Under the pieces are notes generated by a model. It was not told where the DNA came from, made no database searches, and saw only the letters and a program-made list of their open reading frames with translations. Source: Siphonodentalium dalli (lineage: Eukaryota > Mollusca > Scaphopoda > Gadilida > Siphonodentaliidae). Taken from it: 64,000 nucleotides of DNA. The position numbers were made by a program, and so were the translations under genes. Where the stretch lies: assembly GCA_032622095.1 (NCBI GenBank), contig CP136062.1:140880351-140944350 (forward strand). Reading direction: 5' to 3'. This document shows, in pieces, positions 1 to 12,306 of the stretch. Each line of letters starts with the position of its first letter. Position 1 is the first letter of the stretch.

Positions 1-245
1 AGGATTTAGTCATGCAAAGAGTAAAATCCAAGATGGCTGCTGGCAGCCATGTTTTTTGGCCGAACGACACCAAAATGACTCGTTCCCATCTACATGTCAA
101 TATCAACATTCATGACAAATTTCATAAAGATCAGACCAAAGGTATGACCTGTAGCCAGCGGGAAATGAAATTGTTGATGGACACACGGACGACGGATGCC
201 AACCCATGGCAATAGCTCAAACTTACAAAGTAAGTTGAGCTAATA
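1..245 (-). repeat. Degenerate dispersed repeat (family R1)
   Basis: Reverse-strand copy of a family recurring at 34.7-35.7, 46.3-46.5, 48.3-48.9 and 63.05-63.55 kb. Shared words are 'gactaaatcct', 'tttactctttgcatgac', 'gccatcttggat' and, at the right end, a 'gagctattgccatggg...tccgtcgtccg' head. Copies are diverged and carry stops, so this is old non-coding interspersed DNA. Confidence 0.75.
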
Positions 246-356
246 AGGATCGTACAAAACCACTGCTGTGGACATAGTATATATGGTGGTAATTAGGGAC
301 CCACGAAAATGGCGACACAGGAGATATATCCTACCTAGAGTCAGGCCTGCAAAAAG

Positions 357-775
357 TGTTTCTGTCATTTGCAGAATGAGGTCCCCAGAGGGTGAATTTA
401 GTGACGCTATCCCGTACAGTGGGCTAGCATCACCAGATTCACCCTCTGGGACCTAATTCTGCTTAGGCTTCATATTCTGGAAAGTATCTACAGTCTCAAA
501 TTAATATTGTTCTTAGTTACTTTTTCCCTTCTGGGAAATTTCTATATCCCCTAATTTACAGAAGATAAAATGCATAATTGAGGTGACTAATGGGTGGAAA
601 TCACTAACGTCCACTGGAGAACTTCAATCTGATCCTAGGTCTCCCATAGCAGTTGAGGCCTAAGAGAATGAGGTCCCCAGAGGGTGAATTTGGTGATACT
701 AGCCCGCTGTGAGGGGTAGTATATTACATTCCCCCCTCTGGGAACCTCATTCTGCAAATGACAGAAACAGTATTA
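357..775. mobile_element. Double-hairpin MITE, copy 1
   Basis: Begins 'tgtcatttgcagaatgaggt' and ends with its reverse complement. Each end folds into its own hairpin: GAATGAGGTCCCCAGAGGGTGAATTT pairs with a nearby AAATTCACCCTCTGGG-type arm (361-470 and 665-770). The same layout, with the same spacer words ('gcataat', 'aacttcaatctga', 'tctcccatagcag'), recurs at 51.49-51.93 kb, and a single short version lies at 50.53-50.68 kb. No coding capacity. Confidence 0.75.
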
Positions 776-1096
776 GCAGGCTTGCCTAGAATGAACTACT
801 TCTCCCTTTTTTTTAGCCAGTGAGTAGTGACTTCTCGAAGATATTCCAGTATTCCACTGTGATTTGGGGGAAAATAATAATACAAACATGTTTTCAAACG
901 AAGTTACATATACATTGTTGTTGTCGATGTAAGTGTTATCAGGAAGAGATGTATCTTTAACAAAGCCCATATCAGTATTTAACTACCCCAATATAAGCAT
1001 AATTAAAGCGATAGGCCTGGTTTTGGGCCATAAAGGGTATACAGTATACTGTTGTTACCATTATCCAAATGGTTTCCATATGATATAACCGATTAA
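776..1096. other. Unique AT-rich sequence, nothing recognised
   Basis: Only short chance open frames; no repeat family or motif recognised. Confidence 0.5.
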
Positions 1097-1400
1097 CGAT
1101 TGATTGATTGATTGGGGTTTAATGTCGCTTTCAGCAACTCAGGCCATATCACAACATTGCCAATTTTAGTGGTGGAGGAATTCCGCACACTTACGCCTAA
1201 TCTACCAGTGATGTCAATGGCTGATAAACTCGTCGACCATTGTCATCTATATTCTAGAACATTTCTTTTGGGCCATTACAAGGCCACAATGCACAACACA
1301 ATCATGATATTTTCCAAAATAAAATCATATATACTTGAGAGGTCAATAACTGCTTCATGGAATGAGCGTCTGCTTCTTGAACGTCGACCAGACATATTCA
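1097..1400 (+). repeat. GATTGATTGATTGGGGTTTAATGTCG-type interspersed repeat
   Basis: Starts with a GATT microsatellite followed by 'ggggtttaatgtcgctttcagcaac'. This resembles an interspersed repeat I know from mollusc genomes. The 97-codon open frame across it has no recognisable domain and I do not regard it as a gene. Confidence 0.5.
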
Positions 1401-1479
1401 AGTAAATTATCTGGAATATAAACAATAATACAACTAGAGGTCTGCCTGTCCTAATAAAATAAAAGGTCGCTGACTAAAA

Positions 1480-1890
1480 TGTCCCCCTGACGAAGGTGGC
1501 AGGTTTGAAGGATTTATGGGTTTCAGATCCCTATACTACAAACTGTTGGAGAACATACTGGTGGACATTCACGGCAAGTTTTAAAAAAGTTTCCTGGAAA
1601 ATGACGGAATACAGACTCGGACAAAAGATGCATCCCAAGATGTATAATTCTCTATCGAAAAATGGCAATAACTCCACCAAAATGACTCTGATCGAACTGA
1701 AAATATCAGGTATGCAGGTTCCCATGCTGGTTGACATCTGTGCCCATTGTTTTAAAAATTGACTGGAAAATGACGGAATACACGCTGGGACAAAAGATAC
1801 GTCCCAGGATGTACGATTCTATGTCAAAAAAGTTAAAAAGTGCAATAACTACGCCAAAATGAGTCCAACCGAACTCAAAAGTGCATTTAA
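1480..1890. repeat. Degenerate tandem repeat, about 180-bp unit, two copies
   Basis: Two diverged units share 'ctggaaaatgacggaatac', 'gacaaaagat.c.tccca.gatgta' and 'aataactcc.ccaaaatga' (about 1590-1705 and 1765-1885). The overlapping short open frames on both strands are by-products of the repeat. Confidence 0.6.
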
Positions 1891-1989
1891 CACTGAAAGT
1901 AAGCGCAGATATCAAAATTAGGGTGAACAAAGAATGTTCATTGCAGCAAGCGACCGGCTCAGTCACTGATTGGTAGAAACAATCTGCTA

Positions 1990-2640
1990 ATAATTATTTT
2001 ATTGACAGCTGTAGAAAGGTTCATTTTGCCATGTTTAAAAAACAATGACCGAGATATGAAGTAATACAAGCTCGGACAAAATTACAGGGTTCCACAAAAA
2101 ACTAAGTTGAAAAAGGGGAATAATAAGAGGGGAGGTGATATAATAAACCAGTTGCGTTGGAATTCGTCTCTTTTCATCGAGGAACCATAGCAGATAAATT
2201 ATGTTGTTATTCACCATTATATAATGATGCATAAACCACATATTGACAAGGAATATCAGGTCATGCGAATTTCTCTATGCAAATACATGTATTTCGTGGT
2301 TAGGGGCCATATTAATATGGGGCAGCATCATGCAAATATTTTAATATTATGGGTTCTAAGGCTTAAGTGTAAAAATTATTACACTTATGTGTATTATTCA
2401 CTAATAAATTGTTGAGTTTCAATGTATTGATATTGCATGCCTCACTCATATACATAGTCAAGAAAAATGCATTTAATATCTTTGACCATAGGTTTTGCAG
2501 AGTTATCAATCGTGGAAATGATATTATAGGAGATAATCATCTGTGCCTTTCTATTTATTAGTTCCCCTGCTTGGATATATACAGTAACGTTTTTTTTTAA
2601 ATATTCACAGTTACTGGACATAAAGTTCCAAAAAAACAAG
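1990..2640. other. AT-rich sequence without recognised features
   Basis: No homology, hairpin or long frame that I can support. Confidence 0.45.
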
Positions 2641-2741
2641 GTTTTAATCAAGTCCAACCCTACCAACCAATAAGAAAGCTCTCTTATTGGTTGATGGGGG
2701 CGGGACTTTGATTAAGCCCTTTTGTTTTGGACTTATGTCCA

Positions 2742-2938
2742 TTAACCCTCCATGGAGCTTCTCTTATATATCAGTCTCCCATAGACAGGTTCGCATATAT
2801 AAGAGAATGCATTGGTCTAACAATATTTACCTTGACCTTGTAAGCCAGTGCAGTCTCTTATATATGCAAGAATGCACTGGCACCTGTGACAGGATCTTTA
2901 ATTCTGCACCAGCGCAGCTACATCCATGAAAGGGTTAA
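2742..2938. mobile_element. TTAA-flanked hairpin MITE (ATGCATTCTCTTATAT family)
   Basis: Flanked by TTAA (2742-2745 and 2935-2938), with ends 'ccctccatggag' and 'catccatgaaaggg'. The interior carries 'cgcatatataagagaatgcattgg' hairpin arms and 'gcaccagcgcagct', also seen at 50.15-50.37 kb. TTAA target sites with CCC starts are typical of piggyBac-type elements; the assignment is inference. Confidence 0.55.
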
Positions 2939-4200
2939 TTGATTCCTCTATGTTTTGTGCATTTAAATTATACATATATTACCGATGATATAGGACTAAA
3001 AGAATAAACTAGGGTCCTTCTTGACATTCTTGAGGACAAAAAAAAAACATGAGGTTGAAGATGCCTTGAACTAAATTTCAAATTTAATTATGGGTCTATT
3101 ACAAAATAACGCTTGAAATGTTAGCCTAACTCGCTGTTTTCGTCTTGCTGTATTGATTTGTACCATACCTCCCATGAACGTGACAATAGTATAATCAGGC
3201 CTTTAGATTAGGCTAATTTGGGGACATTTTGGGGACCGAGGTGATGGGTTTGCGTGAGGGGGGGGGGGGGGGGTACCCCCTTGTGATTATTGGGGGTACG
3301 GGGTTTTCCCCGGGGAGAATTATTTTTTAAAGTAAACCTAAAATGGGGGCTGTCTGGTTGTTCTGAAGCATATGAAAGGTGAAAGAAGTGAACCAATGGC
3401 CCCCATATAATCTCCTGGCAACTTGGGCTTATATCAGCATTCAGCAAGTTATGTTACATACATGTAACCTTATATTTTCAAGTTTTGTAGGTCACAAATT
3501 ATTGAATATTGGGAATATTGGATCATTTGACATCAACAAAGCCATTTTATTGATGTATGGTGCTTGAAAGTTCACCAAGCAGTTCACCAACACACTGATC
3601 ATGGGTATTTCCAATTAAAATTTAATTTAATCTAACTATATGTATATGTGAACCTGAAAAAAAGTTAGAAAGTTGATTTGTTGTGGTCAAATGAAGCAAT
3701 ATACACACACGAACAGGTCATAAAAAGGGTGATTTTGAGGTGACATTTTGTCAAATGTGCCCTCTAATTTGGGGACATTTCTATAATTTGGGGACATCGG
3801 TAAACGCTGAGAGTTGTGGGGAATATTAAGGCCTGGTATAATTATAGTGTATTTCACACCCGATCATGCAAATGTTGGGAGTCAATGGAAATATTGAAAT
3901 TATTTTACAATTGCGAACAAAATATTGAAAATATTTTATAATTGCAAACAATCTGGATTAATCAGAGATGTGTTCGTCTAGGCATTCTTGAAAGGATACT
4001 AGATGATTGGTACCTTGGACGAGCGGTATCTGGATGTTTCGTAGCCACAGGGTGATTGATACCAATCAGCTTGCGGTCCATTCTCAGCAAATTGGTGCAT
4101 TTGAGGAACGAAAATTGAGAAAATTAAAAATCAAAAATATCGTTCAATATTGCTTGTTTATGCAAGCAAGATATATGCTGAAAATAAATGTGTAATATTG
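2939..4200. other. Intergenic, with a G15-type homopolymer near 3258
   Basis: Contains a poly-G run at about 3258-3272 and short AT-rich direct repeats ('gaaatattttacaattgc') near 3890-3950. The short frames here show no protein signature. Confidence 0.5.
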
Positions 4201-5666
4201 GCATCATTGCTCTTTCAAGTACATTGCTATGGACCAGGAAAGTATCGATGAAAATTTGTGTGTTTTCCCTATTTAACATACGTTACCAGTGGACACACAT
4301 TGGTAGGGGTCGATGGTTTACACCAGCATTGAACCATTTAGCAGTAACATATCTCCCTTTAATATATGCATTTTGTAAGATGGGCAGCAGCCAGAAAATC
4401 AAACATAATTAAGTCACAAGCATACACAGTTACATATGGTTAGGATCAACACACTTTACAAAGTAATAATTGCATACATTTTCTAATAATAATGTAGCCT
4501 ATTTTATTGCTTCATAATTTGTTTCCTTTAATTTGATCAGATGTATGGTTTGTTCCAAATGTTTTCTTCCATGGCATATTCGAAGATTCATTCTTTCAAG
4601 TAACAATGAGAAATCTATTTATTCGCGGATTCTTCTTCCAAAATTAAGCTGCAGCCACACACATGTATGCCATGGTAACGTATGTTACAAACTGAAACAT
4701 CAGTTTAATACAATACCAGAAGCAAATAACATATTCAGTTTTATGATCAACATCAACAAAGGTAGCATATAAATTCATTTATATTTAGATTAGCACTGTA
4801 TCATGTCTCTATAGGAAGTCCGGTATATATATACTGATATCGCGAATGATTGCACTGGTACCCGGTATATTGAGTGCGAATTTAGTGCTACTCTATGCTA
4901 GACCTGCATGCATACAGTTACAGGACCTCATGTTTTAAACACGTTCATGGCTTACGTACACTGTCAGCATAATTATGCCTAGCTATAACCGACAGTACAG
5001 CGGAATAATGATGTGCTTGTCAATGATTAAAGTAACGTTTTCAATTGTTTCGTTTTAGATGGTGACTGTCGGATCTCCAGGTACATGTACATGATATTTG
5101 CGGTGGGATATCACATTAGCACCTGCATTAACGAGGACACCGATATACCTATAGAGAAGAATGGCGAGCAGATATTTCTGTTGTTGCCATAATATCTACA
5201 GTAAGCAATTAGAAATCTATACATCCGTCCATATGAAGGTGGTCATCTATAACAAATAACTAATCTCACTCAACCTCAATGTATTCAAAACATATGGTAA
5301 CGTATGTTACAAGCTTAAAACAAACCATCAGACTCAGTGACATTCAGACGTTCCAGTGCATCCACGATTATGTATTTCGAGAAACTCATATATCGTTCGT
5401 ATAAAGTTGATGGACAGCAAAAATTTAGTGCGTTCTATGAATGTTGTAAAACAAATAGTTACACGGATCTGGTGACAGCTGCTTCCGGTGCTATATTTTT
5501 CTTGGTCATGATTGCAAATGGTCAATGACGCGCAATGAAGACAAGAAACACTTGCCCAGCTGCAACTGGAAAACTAGCCTCGATCGTCCGACATTATACC
5601 TTTTGTGAGCCATTTGATCTTCGTCGAATATTGGCTCGGCAACAGTAACATATGTTATATTTGCGC
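4201..5666. other. Intergenic stretch with recurrent GTAACGTATGTTAC motif
   Basis: The inverted-symmetric word GGTAACGTATGTTACAA occurs at about 4675 and 5294. Partial forms 'catacgttacc' (about 4277) and 'aacatatgtta' (about 5647) also occur. No gene recognised; the short frames around 5337-5528 on both strands are not supported. Confidence 0.4.
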
Positions 5667-5669
5667 ATA

Positions 5670-5850
5670 CTCTCAGGGGCCTAATAATCGTGATGGCCTA
5701 ATAATAGTGATGGGTGGGGATTTAGGCTGAAATTAATAATAGTGATGGCAATTTCACTCTATGTCTCAATGCCAAATAATAGTGTCAGATTGTTAGGAAT
5801 TTTCTCCAAAATTAATAATCGTGCTGACACTATTATTAGGCACCTGAGAG
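5670..5850. mobile_element. 181-bp MITE with TA target duplication
   Basis: Ends are inverted (CTCTCAGGGGCCTAATAATCGTG versus CACTATTATTAGGCACCTGAGAG) and flanked by TA (5668-5669, 5851-5852), as expected for mariner/Tc1-type mobilisation. The interior repeats the words 'aataatagtgatgg'. Non-coding. Confidence 0.7.
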
Positions 5851-5852
5851 TA

Positions 5853-6603
5853 CATAGGAGCAGCTCCCGCCACAAATAATCTACAACCTGTTTACGTGTG
5901 TAGTGTTCCAGTTGCGCAGGGATAAGATCTTCCCAGGCATGGCATTTTTGTATCTCTGATATTTGTATTCTAATGGAAATCACCGGTGACACACATGCAC
6001 GGTTTTACTGAGAATGGCCCTTACTCCCTCTTGAAATGTACTGTAGCTGTAGACTTACTATGTTCATGATTTTCGATGCACAAACTGTACCAACTTTGCT
6101 GGATTTTTATCGTGGTCAAAACCTGTGACCTCCTTGAATCCACCGTTCCTTATTTATATTTATGTACTTAAATTGAATATCAACTAGGATTGTTTGTCTT
6201 TCCCACTATGTATTCAGCTTCAATTGAACACATGGAGTTTTGTTTGGGCAGATCGATTCCTCTGTCAATAATGGGAATAGTCGATGAAGAGATGAATAAA
6301 GCAATTTCGAAGTAGAGTACTGTACACATGCAACGAAATGTCTGGTTTCAATTTAAATGAGTGTATGCATGTTAATTTCAATAACATTAACATGTGAAAC
6401 TGACATGTTTTGGTTGTGGAAAGAAATTTGCAACAGACTGGTGTTCCGCCAAATAAGGATATGAATGTGAGAGAAATATATAGCCGGAAGGAAAACTATC
6501 AATTGATGCATAAAAGCATGGCTATATAGTATATAGTATATAGTACTAGTACATTGCTCAGTTGTGCCTTTGACTGCAGTATATATATGCACAATAATGA
6601 TAT
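5853..6603. other. Intergenic, nothing recognised
   Basis: Contains an imperfect 'tatagtatatagtatatagta' run near 6523-6545. No supported gene. Confidence 0.45.
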
Positions 6604-7736
6604 TGTATGGGAGGCCAAATTCACAATTAATAGCTAATTATAATGAAATGTAACATATTACGCTTAAGCATAATGTTATTATTTTATCTATAAAGGTAAA
6701 TTATAGTAGGCCTATATCAAAAGTTACTAGCATCAGCAATTGGCTGCATACATTTCAGCTTCAGGGAGTTTTGACTCTTGAGAGATGGAATTTGAATTAC
6801 TCTTAAGCCAGGGTTTCCGCCAGGCCGGCTGCGGGTCCGTCCCACGGACCCATTCCCCTCGCAGATGATCTGTTTGATTCATACATGTACCAAAAGTCAG
6901 TAGCAATATGTCATAAAAAATCCGGCTGCAACGGGAGGTTAAACAGAATACTGGTGAAAAAGCGGGTCAATTGAGCACAGTGTGTTACCAGTACAGCGTA
7001 ACCCTTTGAAATCAAAGCGCCTAAACTACAACGTAATGTTTGGTGCGCATTGAAATAGCGACGTTATATACAACATAATAAATGTCGCGGTAACATCAAA
7101 GAATGTCGGGACTGCTGAGTATGGATATTATTTTGCACAGGATTTCTGTGGTTGAAACTACTCAGCTCGGAGATCCCGTGCTATCGTACGATTACATAAT
7201 TTGATCAAAGAATGCCGAATTGCTGAGTTAGGCAGAGTAGGGATCAACATACGCCAACAGGCGGTTTCCCCAGTTTCATTTTCACGGAAGCTACTTGAAA
7301 TTCTAGGAAATACTTAATGTTTTTTCCAGATATTATTTTTATCGCTGCCCACACAGAAAAATAATTTCGATTAGTGCCGGTGTATATCTTCCCCCGTGGG
7401 GGAAGATATCCTGGGGGGGGGGGGGGGAGATGACGTGTTACACCGGTACCTTCTGTTTTAGTTGGGAAAATAATTGCGCTGAGGCGCAATTGAATTGCGC
7501 TGAAGCGCAATTATTTTTCTATTGGATTTATTCATTAATTAACTGGGGGGTTTAGCCATATATGAAAAATTAATTGCGCTTCAGCGCAATTAATTATGAA
7601 TTGCGCTTCAGCGCAATTGAATTGCGCTTCAGCACAATTGAATTGCGCTTCAGTGCAATTAATTGCGCTTCAGCGCAATTGAATTGCGCTTCAGCTCAAT
7701 TATTAATAAATGTGAATTTGGCCTCCCGAGTCCCAT
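6604..7736. mobile_element. Inverted-end repeat with AATTGCGCTTCAGCGCAATT palindrome array
   Basis: Left end 'tgtatgggaggccaaattca' is mirrored at 7711-7736 ('tgaatttggcctcccgag'). Between 7471-7510 and 7571-7705 lies a run of the short palindrome AATTGCGCTTCAGCGCAATT, repeated with single-base variants, beside a poly-G run at about 7415. Related ends occur at 20.96, 21.76 and 24.47 kb. Non-coding; the transposon class is uncertain. Confidence 0.5.
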
Positions 7737-8557
7737 AGACCTGGTTATTTGATATTAATCAGAAGCAATATTAGGGGAATGTAAATATATAGTAATAATT
7801 AGTGCTGACTTTAAGGTCTCTCTATTATAGTTCAAGCTATTAGGCTCACACAATGGCACACAACTAATGATTCATGACTCATTCTTATCAGGCATGACTT
7901 GTGAAATTTCAGTTTTGACTTTTGTCACACATAGAACTGCACAAAATAACGCTTAAATTCATCGCCGCATAATGTCGTAACCCAAACATTATCGAGTTTA
8001 TATTTTCTATAAGTGGTAACTATCCATTAGTAATAATACTAACAGGAAAATTATCAGTCAGTTGTTATGTTTTGACCTTTGAATGTAGAATGCCAACTTT
8101 ACAAACAAATAAACGTCCACAAAATTCCGCTATCGTCACAAACTGAAACTGAAACTACTTTAATTACCAATGCGCATGTTCATAAATTATGGCGGCAATT
8201 ACGAAAAAATCAATGACGCTGTAGTTCAATAAATTCACACTGCTTAGCTAAATACATGGGATTTGTCAATTTGCACAATTTATTGATTAAGTATAGCCCT
8301 ATGTGACTTCATGTTATTATCGTAAATATTCGATATTTATATAAATGGGACTAAATCTGAATTTAGGGCCTATAACAATTAAGTTCGTTGGTACAGAAAG
8401 AAAGGGGGTGGGTGGTGTGGGATATATTCTTATGCTTTATTGACGTCACATTCCAGATGGTAAACCATTGTGAATATACAGTGGTAATTGGGACATGTAA
8501 CATTATGTAAGACCATGTAGTTACGGTACTCTCGTCAAATTTGTCTAGTGAATCGTC
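7737..8557. other. Pre-insertion flank, nothing recognised
   Basis: AT-rich sequence leading up to the large palindromic element. No gene or repeat family recognised. Confidence 0.45.
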
Positions 8558-8563
8558 ACCATA
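8558..8563. repeat. Left 6-bp target-site duplication ACCATA
   Basis: ACCATA stands immediately before the first base of the palindrome and is repeated in direct orientation immediately after its last base (18188-18193). The duplication falls exactly on the limits of the inverted arms, which identifies the palindrome as an integrated element. Confidence 0.9.
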
Positions 8564-10111
8564 AGAAGAATAGCCGTCTCGTTACCCCCACATCTAAAAA
8601 TAGAATTTGTGGGTCTAAAATTGGTTGTACTAAAATATTCCCAAAATATCAAAACCCAAAAAAAAATTCAAAACTTCCAAAAAAAATTTTTTCCAAAAAA
8701 TTTCAAAAACCCAAAACTTCCAAAAAATTTCAAAATCCCCAAATTTCAAAAAAAGAAAAAATTTCAAAACCCTCAAAATTATTTCTCTAAAAAAACAGTT
8801 TAAATAAAAAATTTATAACGAGTTTTCGGTTTCTGATAATCTCGATATTAAAAAATGTCGAATGTTAAATTATTTGCGCGTAATATCTTTCGTTATTTTT
8901 TTTTGTTCAAATATTTTTCATGAAATTATTAATCGATGTTTAGAAATAGCTTTATTGGACATTGTGACCATCGATATGAATGCATACATTCCAGTGTTTA
9001 TCGGACGCAGTTCATACATATATAATTGTCATACCTGAAAATAGACACCATTACTCTTACATAAATAATAAAGAGCGTTTATTCTTAACTTCTCTATCCC
9101 AGATGAAGTTATTGAGTATATGACAGGTGTGTATTATCGTGAATTATTGGAAGTATTGAGATGTACTATGTTGAATCACGTGTGGACGAAAAGGGTAATG
9201 CGAAATTACAACCCCCAGAATGAATTGTCATATTCGATGGAACATATTATGTACACGTGATCACACACGACATTGTGGGTAACAATGTGTCTTTCACACC
9301 TTGCTTTACCAAATGAATTCTATTATATTCCCGTTCACAATTATATGCCATTCAGAAAACATATCGATTTAATGTCTGAGCAGTATTAGTTGTTTAACGG
9401 GTTAGTATCAATTAAGGTTGATAAACTGTGTCATTGTTAGCATTAACACGATAATTAGTTATCCAAAAAATGCATACATAATACGTCCAGGTCACTCAAT
9501 GATAGAAATTGCTTCGGTGTCATTGTTATAACAACATTACGTAATAACCACTTATCGCCCCACATTCATACTTACGCTTTGGACATTTTATCAGTTTATC
9601 ACGTGATCACTAAATGTGGCAATCGGGTATCCTCCGATGCCTGCAATATATTATTTATAATAATTGGACTCATTGATCTCACGTGAATAATACTCTTAGT
9701 TGTTCCAATAAAATAGTTATCAAATTCGATCACCAATAGATTTGACTGTGGAATGTAATGACCTTTAACTTATTTATCGATCTAAAGGGACACTCATTAT
9801 GAATGAATGTTAACAATACAAGCGCACGAATGAAGAGCGTTGAACATATACGAAATTACTACACGAATGAATTGAACCTTGAAATTTATATTTCACATCT
9901 TACCAACAACAGCTACAGACATAATCATAGTATTATACTGTCTTGCATGTACACACGCTATGACATCATTAAAGGTGGACAATCCACTCACGGTGTGACA
10001 ACAGATACGGACATAGGCATAGTGTTATACAGTCTTCTATGTACCCACGCTATGACACCATTAACGTACATTGGATGTTAGGTCTATGACTCTTGAGTAT
10101 GCACCAATCAA

Positions 10112-10323
10112 TGAGCAAATGAGCAAAAAAATGAGCAAATGAGCAAAAAAATGAGCAAATGAGCAAGAAAATGAGCAAATGAGCAAGAAAATGAGCAAAT
10201 GAGCAAATGAGCAATAAAAATGAGCAAATGAGCAAAAAAATGAGCAAATGAGCAATAAAAATGAGCAAATAAGCAAAAAAATGAGCAAATGAGCAAAAAA
10301 ATGAGCAAATGAGCAAAAAAATG
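10112..10323. repeat. TGAGCAAA minisatellite, outer left
   Basis: About a dozen near-identical units alternating 'atgagcaa' and 'atgagcaaaaaa', with occasional 'gagcaataaaa' variants. Long open frames on the minus strand (LLICSFFCSFAH-like) are translations of the repeat. Mirror copy at about 16428-16639. Confidence 0.9.
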
Positions 10324-10391
10324 AGATGTAACATTATATCACTGTTATTGTATCAATTGATAGGTTCAGACAAGTTCGATGTTTAGAAAAG

Positions 10392-10447
10392 AAAAGTTAC
10401 CTATAATTCTGCTGTGGTTAAGCAGTCCATTATTTAGGGCATACCTG
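10392..10447. mobile_element. Fragment of the CAGTAATGC hairpin MITE inside the left arm
   Basis: 'aaaagttacctataattctg' followed by 'ctgtggttaagcagtccatt' matches the right half of the TA-flanked hairpin family seen at 38.9, 44.5, 51.3, 55.0 and 63.8 kb. Its mirror lies at 16304-16359. It shows that the palindrome's ancestor resided in this same host lineage before the arm was duplicated. Confidence 0.7.
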
Positions 10448-11725
10448 TATGTAGGCCTATCAGTGGATGAATAGTCTGCCGGAGAAGTACTGTGTAGACA
10501 GGTCTTGTCGGTAAGAGAGTCAGACGAGAAGTGAAGGCTCGGCTATTAAAACATAGTAATGCGATAGCGAACATCAAACGAGTCTGCGCACGCATATCTG
10601 TCAAAAGGATACAATAGCAGTCATTGGTCAATTTATCCCCGGTGTCAGCTCAGTACCCAATCGGGACGAAGCCGAAGGTCAACTCATTTTTTTTGCTCAT
10701 TATAGTACGTCACTTGGACATTTTATCAGTTTATCACGTGATCACTAAATGTGGCAATCGGGTATCCACCGATGCCTACAATTTATTATTTATAATAATT
10801 GGACTCATTGATCTCACGTAAATAATACTCTTAGTTGTTCCAATAAAATAGTTATCAAATTCGATCACCAATAGATTTGACTGTGGAATATAATGACCTT
10901 TAACTTATTTATCGATCTATGTTAGAACATGGTCTTAACAAAAAACTTGACCATAACAAAAATTACCTTACATTTATGCATGAATCTAATTAGACCATAC
11001 GTAAATATTGTCAGCTTATCGTCTGATGAGCAAATCCGATGTTTATCAAAAATAGTACAACTTCCAGTTGGTAATTACTCTTACGAATGAAGAGCGTTGA
11101 ACATATACGAAATTACTACACGAATGAACTGAAATTTATATTTTCACATCTTACCAACAACAGATACAGACATAGTCATAGTGTTATACTATCTTACATG
11201 TACCCATGCTATGACATCATTCGAAGGGGCAATACACTCAAGGAGTTAAAGTGACACGAAACAAGGGACGTGATGTAATATTGGTGTTTGAATCTTAAAG
11301 GAACACAAGACACTCTAAAGGGACACTCATTATGAATGAATGTTAACAATACAAGCGCACGAATGAAGAGCGTTGAACATATACAAAATTACGACACGAA
11401 TGAATTGAACCTTGAAATTTATATTTCACATCTTACCAACAACAGCTACAGGCATTATCATAGGGTTATACTGTCTTGCATATACACACGCTATGACATC
11501 ATTAAAGGCGGACAATCCACTCACGGTGTGACAACAGATACAGACATAGGCATAGTGTTATACAGTCTTCTATGTACCAATGCTATGACATAATTAAAGG
11601 GGGATAATACACGCACGGTGTGGAATGTTAAAGTGACACGCGGTAAGGGACGTGATGTAATATTGGTGAAACCCCCTCCCCACTTATAGATATATAACGA
11701 AGACGAGAATAACATGTTGATGAAG

Positions 11726-11731
11726 TTTATT
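11726..11731 (-). terminator. Poly(A) signal of the left-arm gene cluster
   Basis: AATAAA on the minus strand, starting six bases after the stop codon of the zinc-finger frame. It is mirrored on the right arm, and suits a compact viral-type transcription unit. Confidence 0.6.
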
Positions 11732-11736
11732 GAAAT

Positions 11737-12306
11737 TTAATCATTGTCTGAATCTTCGACCGTTAGATTTACTTCTAAGAGTTTCTTGAATTTTCTCATC
11801 GCTTCATCTGCAGCCCATTCATTATTATATCCGTGTTTGGTCAGTTTGACCATTTTCTTCATGATCATGGTATGTATGCGTGATGTTTTCAATCGATACT
11901 GGTATTCTATTAATCGTCTATAACTTTTGAGAAACAGAGCAAACTCTGTGTCGATGGTATCCCCTTTTCCCGACATGCTCTCATCTCCCGAAATGCTCTC
12001 TTCTTCTTTCACATCATTGGTGACGCGTTTCATCATACTTTTGAATGTGTCCATCTCGTTGACACATCGCGCAGCTTTCTTAAGACCGAATACCGTTCTA
12101 CTACCGACGACATTACCATCTTCTGAATCTGATAGCGTTCCCCGTTCATCTTCATCTGAATCTAGAACCGCTTCGTCAGATTCATCGGTATCTTCTCCGA
12201 AGAGAGTTGGTTTTGTCTCGGACATAACTCCGTGTTTAATCTGTTTATGTCTTTGTAGATTGTAGTTCGTCGATAAAATAATGCCACATAAATCACACCC
12301 GTGCAT
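11737..12306 (-). CDS. Small C2H2 zinc-finger/acidic protein, left-arm copy (189 aa)
   Basis: Frame of 189 codons with ATG at 12306. Residues 4-25 form one C2H2 finger (C4-x2-C7-x12-H20-x4-H25). Residues about 35-60 form a strongly acidic D/E/S stretch, followed by a charged, probably helical C-terminal half (about 120-180) rich in K, R and M, and an acidic tail. A single finger plus an acidic stretch suggests a nucleic-acid-associated or regulatory protein; no family is identified. Its start overlaps the 64-codon frame by 14 bases, and AATAAA follows the stop. The right-arm copy differs at three residues (A46P, G115E, K170T in this orientation), all non-synonymous. Whether it is expressed is unknown. 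Confidence 0.65.
   Translation of the reverse strand: MHGCDLCGIILSTNYNLQRHKQIKHGVMSETKPTLFGEDTDESDEAVLDSDEDERGTLSDSEDGNVVGSRTVFGLKKAARCVNEMDTFKSMMKRVTNDVKEEESISGDESMSGKGDTIDTEFALFLKSYRRLIEYQYRLKTSRIHTMIMKKMVKLTKHGYNNEWAADEAMRKFKKLLEVNLTVEDSDND

Larger units (their letters stand above)
9541..11660. repeat. Internal direct duplications within the left arm
   Basis: A segment containing 'gacattttatcagtttatca' and 'aaatgtggcaatcgggtatc' occurs at about 9585-9780 and again at 10717-10920. A second segment ('gggacactcattatgaatga...gaagagcgttgaacatatac') occurs at 9786, partly at 11087, and at 11316. Inside it are roughly 110-bp units containing 'acatgtac.cacgctatgaca'. Open frames of 92 and 85 codons are read from these repeats and are probably not genes. 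Mirrored at about 15.09-17.21 kb. Confidence 0.75.

Noticed and set aside
7471-7705. CRISPR-like array of AATTGCGCTTCAGCGCAATT repeats
   Set aside because: Repeats abut or are separated by only a few bases, without unique spacers, in a eukaryotic context.
10050-10334. LLICSFFCSFAH-type frames, apparently hydrophobic proteins (also at 12981-13185, 13546-13770 and 16417-16701)
   Set aside because: Pure translations of the TGAGCAAA minisatellite, open in several frames; no start context or unique sequence.
9803-11593. Two related frames of 92 and 85 codons (and their mirror copies)
   Set aside because: They arise from internally duplicated, tandem non-coding segments; the similarity is at the DNA level and runs past the frames' ends.
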